Notes under the pieces: model-generated
The model's input: the letters and a program-made list of their open reading frames with translations, nothing else
Told to the model about the DNA's origin: nothing
The model's database searches: none
Shown here: positions 57,206 to 64,000 of the stretch, in pieces
Layout of the letters: the number at the start of each line of letters is the position of its first letter
Numbering within the stretch: position 1 is the stretch's first letter
Assembly (NCBI GenBank): GCA_963855995.1
Contig: OY979717.1
Location: forward strand, 27,733,746-27,797,745
Length of the DNA stretch: 64,000 nt
From: Muricea muricata
Taxonomy: Eukaryota; Cnidaria; Anthozoa; Malacalcyonacea; Plexauridae
Reading direction: 5' to 3'
Position numbers and translations under genes: made by a program

Positions 57206-58528
57206 ATATTGAAAGTCCTAACAAAATATCTCAAGATTTAGAATCTCCGCCTACTTTTAAGTGGTAAAAATAAAAGCGTAACATTTCTCAACCAATCAGA
57301 ATCGAGTACTCTGACAAAAATGATATAATTAGTTGAAAATATAGTCTTGTTGAAGTGTACTAACCTGGTTTACATTCTACACCGGCATCTTCCGAATGAC
57401 CGCAGTTGTGTTTATTCATTCCATTATGATCGCAATCCAAAAGATGTGATTCATTACCTTTGCAGTTCACATCATCAAGCAATATTCGGCCACTTCCTTC
57501 TCCATAATAAGCTGCAAATCTTACTTGTTTGGCGCCAGGGAATCCCAAAACACGACAAACGACATCACCATCAAGAATATCCCAATAATCATCACAGACT
57601 GTACCCCAGCCAAAATCACGGTTATAAATCTCGACTCTTCCACTCCTATTGTTGTTTGAACCACGCAGTCTGACACCTATGAAAAGAGGTAAAACTTGAT
57701 AAACAATTATTTACACTAAGAATTATCATAACAAATGCTTCAATAAAGTTCATATACTGAAAGTTATACTTAAAATGTGTTGAAATATGGAAACTATTTA
57801 AGAGCGGTTGCCTGTAAAAACCGAGAATCTCGACTCAGTTGTAAAAAATTGAATTTTGTCTTAAGTACAAAAGGACCTATAAAGTGAACTGATTTCAGAA
57901 AAAATACAAAAAGTTTCTGCGACAATTTTTCCTGGGAGATATTTTCAAAATTCGATATTCCCGGTGTGGGAGTCAACTATACGTACTCCAACGGCTTCAA
58001 TATTGAAGTACTTTGCCCAAACCGTAGACGCGCTCATGCGAAGTTGCATTAACTTCATACTTCGCACAAGTATTGAAATACCTTTAGCTGTAAAAGGTGA
58101 ATTTTTTTCTCTCAGTTATAAATATTGGGTTTTTTTCTGGATTTTTTAATATGGCATAGTTTTGAGTCCCTGAAAAGTAGCTAGTAAAAAATGACGAAGT
58201 TTGTCGAACCTAAACGACTTCTAGTACCAAATATTTTTGAATAAAAATAACACGATCATGAGACCAAGTTATCCATGTTTATACAAAAAAATTTCAGTTT
58301 GGGAATCGACATAGTTTTACGTTGAGAAATAAATCTATCATGTGATATAAGTCAAAATTATTGAGCGGAAATTTAATTACTTACTACAAAGTTACCTCGC
58401 CAATCGTAGAATTACGAATTTATAAAATACTCTTGGCCAATTTGAGTTGGTTTTTGGTGTTCATGCTACATCAGTACACAGTCCTCAATAAATATGTTAA
58501 GCTATCAGGGCGAGGTACGAGCTATCCA
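57206..58528. repeat. Segmental duplication copy 2 (with SRCR exon)
   Basis: See 33275-34677. Copy 2 lacks about 75 bases below the exon and ends at the same 'gagctatcca' as copy 1. Similarity is high in intron and exon alike, so the duplication is recent or kept similar by gene conversion. Confidence 0.9.
57365..57676 (-). CDS. SRCR-domain exon (first SRCR)
   Basis: This 312-base exon has its acceptor (cttttcatag) ending at 57677 and its donor gttagt at 57364-57359, both phase 1. It codes a group A SRCR domain: VRLRGSNNNRSGRVEIYNRD, GWGTVCDDYWD, VVCRVLGFPGAK, GSGRILLDDVNC, ESHLLDCDHNGMNKHNCGHS and GVECKPG, with six cysteines. It differs from the exon at 33502-33813 at a handful of residues, mainly between the fourth and fifth cysteines. 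The candidate signal-peptide exon lies 3.2 kb upstream, with a matching phase-1 donor. Confidence 0.92.
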
Positions 58529-58646
58529 AGCACAAGGGTGTAATTAAGCCTTCCTGTTTATTACCATGCATTAACTTGAACTCTCTCATGTTCAACAATC
58601 CGTATCCAAAAAACCAAATCCATGCATTTCTACAGTGTTCCAATTC

Positions 58647-58852
<206 letters not shown>

Positions 58853-58934
58853 ATCCAGAAATCTGAACCAGGTAGGTTGCAATGTTGGTATGATAACTTA
58901 GAGCGCTCAATACCATAACTGGCAGAGCGAGTAA

Positions 58935-59161
<227 letters not shown>

Positions 59162-59679
59162 TTTTCAACTTTTTGTACCACTACAATAAAATTCTTGGCC
59201 AAGGTAACATAATGGAGTTTTGCAAGTGCACGGATCATTTTCAAGCTGCAAAACTTGATTTATCTACATCTGCAAATTTGTATACACCATCATGTATACC
59301 AACAAGTAGTTATTTTCCTTTTTTAATCAGCACAGCTCTAGATCTGACTTATATCAGGCAATCTTACTGTGAAAAAGACACTACAATTATATCTGTACAC
59401 CATGTTCAATGCAGTCAAAAAGTTGTGTTCAATTTAAAATCAAGCTGCATATTAAATACCACCCATATATAAAAATTTTGGTGCCATTAGATAGAACTTC
59501 AACAAAAATACTAATAAAATCTATTTGCAATCTCCAGGTGGTGGTGTTACTGCGGAGAAATATTTTACATGGTCCTGCTAATTATAAAGTATCTCTTTCT
59601 ACTGTAATAATATACAAGGAAATGTTTCTGGGCTGTGATTGGTTGATTCGAGTGCAGTTAATCCAAAACATCACCCAGA

Positions 59680-59763
59680 ACAGTGCAAAAATCTGTAACA
59701 ACAGTGCAAAAATCTGTAACAACAGTGCCAAAATCTGTAACAACAGTGCAAAAATCTGTAATA
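59680..59763 (+). repeat. Tandem repeat, 21-bp unit, 4 copies
   Basis: The unit aacagtgcaaaaatctgtaac is repeated four times with one a-to-c change in the third copy. The plus frame through it reads NSAKICN repeats. A longer open frame (59409-60002) spans it but shows no known domain. Confidence 0.9.
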
Positions 59764-60064
59764 AGCTCTTTGAGCGATGGGATTTACTCGCAGAAAAACC
59801 AAAAATATGGCGGCCGAATTTTCACGTTTGCTTAAAGATTTCGTCGAAATTTCAACACAATTTGGGATTCTTCTCTGACAATTATGATCACAAAGCAAAC
59901 TCTGAAGTATGCTGGAACTTCGTACATAAAATTTTTAGCCATGGCTTTTATAAACATGAATTTTTTAAGCGAAGAAATTCGAGAATGAGTGCACTTGCAT
60001 AATGCGAAGTTGTAAGTACAAAATGCTTGTTTGAACATTTCCTTTTTATATTATTAATAAGTAA

Positions 60065-60205
60065 TAGCATAATTTCTCGTGCAATTACGGAAAACAAGCA
60101 CTCGTGAGTTTTTAAAAACCGCAAATAGCGCTCGTCCGAAATATTTTGCAGTTTTTAAAAACTCACTCGTGCTTGTTTATCCGTAATTGCACTCGAAATT
60201 ATACT
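60065..60205. repeat. Palindromic repeat, arms about 58 bp
   Basis: The left arm (tagcataatttctcgtgcaa, then 'acaagcactcgtgagtttttaaa') is mirrored by the right arm ('tttaaaaactcactcgtgcttgt', then ttgcactcgaaattatacta). The centre contains cgctcgtccgaaat. It is MITE-like. Confidence 0.85.
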
Positions 60206-60852
60206 ATTACCTATACGAATATGCCTGTGCAGTTTAACACCCTTTACAGTCAACATGATTCATTAAGTAAATTATATGATACAGAAACATACAATTCTCA
60301 TGAAATTTCGCTCATGTTTTCATCAGGAATCTTAACTATAGTAAACAAAGATCACGGCAATGTAGATTAAAATAATGACATCAACTTCCTCTATCATATG
60401 AAACGCACTGGAAATTGCTAAAAATTATGTACATTCACATCACTTATATAATATTGCTCGTCCGAAATAGTAGCCGGAACTGCTTCGATGAGCAACACAG
60501 AAAATATCAAATTTTAATTGTATTAACCAATTTGCGGAATTTATCGAATTGACATAGCAAAGGGAACCAACACAACACGAAAGTGTTAATGCAGTTATCA
60601 AACATGTCGAACTCATATTTCAGGGTTGCTATTGCTAATTAGCACCCGATCAAAAGATCAAAATCTGCCGTAGGTTCGAGACTGTTTTTTGTATCTAGAC
60701 GTGTAAAGTAAGCTTGAGACACAGTAAATATACATCTTTGACATTTGTTAATGGTCTGAAACAATCACCAACATCTAGCCTCGTCACGATTCCATCCTCG
60801 CAGGAATTGCCGTCGTCAAGTAATGCTATACTTTAGTTAGTTTCTTTCTTAC

Positions 60853-60937
60853 CTGAATTGACACTCATTACACCCAAAAATATTGCGATAAGCCATGCCG
60901 TATATAACCATGACAGTTTGCCTTCCTTCGTAATCAC
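60853..60937 (-). CDS. Candidate signal-peptide exon, start of the SRCR-FN3 gene
   Basis: On the minus strand, 28 codons plus one base run to a consensus donor gtaaga (60852-60847). The peptide has a basic n-region (ITKEGKLS), a hydrophobic core WLYTAWLIAIFLGV and a small-residue end MSVNS: a good secretory signal. The donor is phase 1, as needed to join the SRCR exon at 57676. The frame has no ATG at the expected place; a GTG (60937-60935) stands there. The frame is open up to a TAA about 50 bases further upstream. The start could be non-ATG, supplied by an upstream exon, or lost by mutation. The call rests on the hydrophobic profile, splice site and position. Confidence 0.4.
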
Positions 60938-60959
60938 GGCAGCCAATTTATAAGAACGT

Positions 60960-63190
60960 AATTCGATCCCGCTTGTTAAAAGTTAAAGGGTTAATAGAAT
61001 TTGAGCAATACCTTTCGTTTCGGCGGTTTAAACGTTTAGAAGCGTAAGCGTTATTGCGACTCCTGAATACAGAATAATAAAGGCGATCCCTTTCAGTCTT
61101 TCACAGTTGGCGGTGTCAGGGTTGTTGATAGATTGCCTGCATAAATGGGCCAAATTTTTGACAATGCTCATTGTTTTCCTTTGTATTTGCATTTTGTTCT
61201 ATTTGTTATTTTGATAGTACTAATCACGGCTTGGCTTATTTAATTTAATTTGTTCATAAATCTACCATCCCTAAGCGGTAACAGACAGGAATACTAGCAT
61301 GTGTCGCTTGAGTACACAAAAAGGAAGCAACATGCAAATATACACTGACAAGTCAGATGAGTTTATAAAGACAAATCTACTTCCGCAAAAACACCTTAGA
61401 ATCTCTTTATACTGTATATCACGTTTAGATAATGACTTGTATTGCAGTTCTAATCAGTTTCGAAACTATCTAGCTCTATTAACTATGGTTTAACGCATCA
61501 ATATTAACCAATAGCATTTCAAATTCTCTGTTTCTATTCCACCCTTCTTTGCCCACGCTCAAAAGTTCGATATTTTGAAAGTGGGCATTTATGCATAACT
61601 GTCATCAGGGACGTGATCGAGCTGATATACAAGCTAAACAGGAATTGCCCCCGTTTGGCTAACTTATTTTTCCTTACATGGTCACTAGTATTTCAATATA
61701 CAGACAATTGAGTATGCCATTGGTTTGCATGAAAACCTATCGACAAGAGTCCAGATCAGTCCACGGTATGGAGGAAAAATGCAAATAACGAATCACGTAA
61801 CCACGTAAACAATGAGCAGTAGGCAAGCTTTAGAGATTGTAAAAAGGGATTTTTTTTTAATTCGACTAATAATATTCAGTGGCGAAGCTAGCCCGCTATT
61901 TGGTCATGCAAATGCAAATTTTTCAGTGTTTATAGACCGTATAAGCAATCAATTTCTAAAGAAATGAATAATGATAATGTTTAATATTGCATAGCATGAC
62001 CAAGTTGTAGGGCTGGCTTCAATGTGATGAAAGGGGCACGATCAAGCTTGTCAGAGTACGCGATGAAATAAGTATACAACTGTAAGTAATAGGTAAAATA
62101 CGAGCGGCAGATCTGAATGGGGATTTGGGGATCTGAATGGGAGCTTAATATTATGCAGTACTTGGCCACTTAATTGCCAGTTGTTTTATTGTGGTTGTGC
62201 CTTGGCATTGCTTTATGACTGTTTGTTTTATAATGTAAATACGCAAATACGTGGTTTTCAAACAATCTTACAGCATTTTAACACTATGCTGGCAGATGGG
62301 GCGGAAATAAAAAGATTTTGATGAACGTTGAGGAGGAATATAATGAAAATAAACAGGGCGTATTCTGCTTGTGTGCGTAATATAGCTTTTCGTTAGCGTA
62401 TAGTTTGTTATTTGTTAGTGAACAATGTATCGTCGTTTTCGCCAGCAAAAATCTAACGAAGAGGAATTGTCATTTCTGGAAGAAGAAGAAGCGTAACCGT
62501 AACCCTAACTATAAAGTCTGATTTTTAGCAAATATATCTGTTATGGAAGAAATATATAAATGCTTGTTTGTTTCGTGCGCGTCCAATATATAAATATTAA
62601 TCAGGAACATTTTTTAACAAAGTTAATAAATGCTTGCTAATTAGTTGACCTGCATCTAAGGACATATAGACTCATTGTTGCCTCATTAATATATTATCGA
62701 GACATAGTATAAGCAAAATAACCAATTCTTACTGGTTGGCGCTATTAAATTTGCATGCTTTAGGCAAAATACTTCGTTGCCATTGGTTTTCAACAATGGC
62801 TCTGAATAAATTGAATGCAGATCAGTACATGGCTGTCTTCTGTGTGTATCGTGTAAAATAATGTTTTAAAATTATACTTTACAAATCGATTGATCTAGTG
62901 AAAGTTTGTTGTTGTACTCATATTCCCAATATTTTTCGTAGGTGCGGGCAAATTTAAAATACGAAGAGAAGAAGAATTCTTTACGTACAATACATGATTG
63001 TTAAGTATTATAATCAGTATGAAGTGAGACTGAATACCCTCGCCGGTGCCTAGGCCTTATGTATAGTCTTTTAGTTCGTATTTTGCAAACTTCGGTTACT
63101 AACATGGCATGAAGGAATTAACACATGTCACAAATCTAAAGTAGTCTTTATTTTTCACGAATAGGGAAAGTACAAGAACTGAAGCATTTG
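60960..63190. other. Upstream or intergenic sequence without recognised gene
   Basis: I found no exon with domain similarity and no clear transposon here. Short frames (61299-61493 plus, 61981-62169 minus) lack motifs. If 60853-60937 is the first exon, the promoter of the minus-strand gene would be in the left part of this stretch; no clear TATA box was assigned. Confidence 0.4.
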
Positions 63191-63200
63191 ATATTCTAAA

Positions 63201-63360
63201 ACAAAAGACAAAATAAAAAAATGCAGTGAAGTATGCGTTATCAGCATCGACATAATCACGACCACAAGCATAAGACTACGAGCATAAACTACGAAAGAAC
63301 AAAACGAATTTCAAAAGAATATTCTTTCTGCTTTTCTTCGCAATTTGAATGTCATTCGAT
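63201..63360 (+). repeat. Direct repeat copy 1 (second copy at 63813-63960)
   Basis: The blocks 'aacaaaagacaaa', aaatgcagtgaagt-tgcg and aaaagaa-a-tctttctgct, followed by t-ttcg-aa, occur in the same order about 610 bases further right. Copy 1 lacks the cagggtgtccc motif present within copy 2. Confidence 0.65.
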
Positions 63361-63812
63361 GCATGAAAAATTCTACGTCTATAACAGGCCTTATTCCGCC
63401 TGTAATACCACGCGAAGTGATCATGGAGAATGAAATTGTTGATTTAAATGTTTTATTTCTTAATTTAAATAATATATTTCAAGTTTTATTTACAATCTAC
63501 ATACCTACCATTAACGCCGCGTTTGTTCCCAGAGTGCACCGTTCCTTCTGTACATGTCGTACAGTAGGTTTCTTTCTACGGCTTGAAAAGGCCTACGCAA
63601 GCGTGGCATTTTTTCTCAGATTTTGCAGGATTGATGTTGGTATGTCATCAGTGGAATTGACAATTTAGGTTTGTTTTAAAAGTAGGATTTTTTCATGTAT
63701 CGAGTGCAATTCAACAACAGATTAACTATAACTTTCGTTTTAATTATGGTTATAAAACCCTCGTCTTAATTACGGTAGCAACATAATTATGCACAAGCAC
63801 AAGTTCAATTAA

Positions 63813-64000
63813 CAAAAGACAAAGCAAACAAATGCAGTGAAGTGTGCGACGTAATAGTCTACAGGGTGTCCCAAAAAACCCCCAAAACTATTGAAAATGA
63901 TCTACATATGGTAAACAAAAGCAAATTCAAAAGAAAAGTCTTTCTGCTTCTATTCGTAAACCTCCGAGGAAAAGTTATTTTTAATGTAATTTATCGCTTG
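63813..64000 (+). repeat. Direct repeat copy 2 with a mariner-type terminal motif
   Basis: It matches 63201-63360 over its flanks. At 63863 it contains ta-cagggtgtcccaaaaaac, the common left end of mariner/Tc1-type elements after a TA. The right end lies beyond the window, so the element cannot be confirmed. Confidence 0.55.

Overview
The window looks like nuclear DNA of an AT-rich, intron-rich early-branching animal. A cnidarian is my first guess and a sponge is not excluded. The reasons are canonical GT-AG introns, secreted SRCR and FN3 domain exons, and a crowd of animal retroelements (Ngaro/DIRS tyrosine-recombinase elements, Penelope-like, BEL/Pao, Ty3/gypsy) with many palindromic MITEs and (TA)n tracts. 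There is no sign of bacterial operons or CRISPR.

The backbone of the window appears to be one very long gene on the minus strand, so it reads from high to low coordinates. It starts with a candidate signal-peptide exon at 60853-60937. SRCR exons follow at 57365-57676 and 33502-33813, then FN3 exons at 20926-21228, 9810-10130 and 1201-1513. Each domain sits in a single exon with phase-1 introns on both sides, and introns are about 3, 24, 12, 11 and 8 kb. The two SRCR exons lie in a 1.3-1.4 kb segmental duplication. The last FN3 exon carries a one-base frameshift at a 9-base homopolymer.

Almost everything else is mobile DNA in those introns. 0-9.5 kb: palindromic MITEs, one with a TTAA-flanked element nested in it, and BEL/Pao scraps. 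10.6-16.5 kb: a nearly complete Ngaro-like retrotransposon with an SGNH hydrolase, Gag, RT-RNase H and tyrosine recombinase. 16.7-26.8 kb: dispersed repeats, telomere-like repeats, and a hAT-like MITE with a second MITE nested in its target-site duplication. 28-31.5 kb: two Ty3/gypsy remnants on the minus strand, one split by a 421-bp MITE. 31.6-33.2 kb: an exonuclease-like scrap and a palindrome built from a mariner-type transposase start. 35.0-37.0 kb: head-to-head Penelope-like fragments between TA tracts. 37.5-38.4 kb: the 3' end of a spliced DUF4806-like gene on the plus strand. 39.8-41.1 kb: a dense ACGT array and a mariner-type MITE. 41.2-45.5 kb: a decayed DUF6589-type gene, facing a RecQ-like helicase at 47.5-48.9 kb. 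48.9-52.1 kb: a truncated DIRS-like element. 52.6-56.9 kb: a decayed BEL/Pao element carrying a MITE. 58.6-64 kb: TA tracts, a near-perfect 120-bp hairpin and further repeats.

Most reading frames over about 60 codons inside the (TA)n tracts and palindromes are artefacts and are not annotated. All identities rest on motif recognition and on translation by eye.
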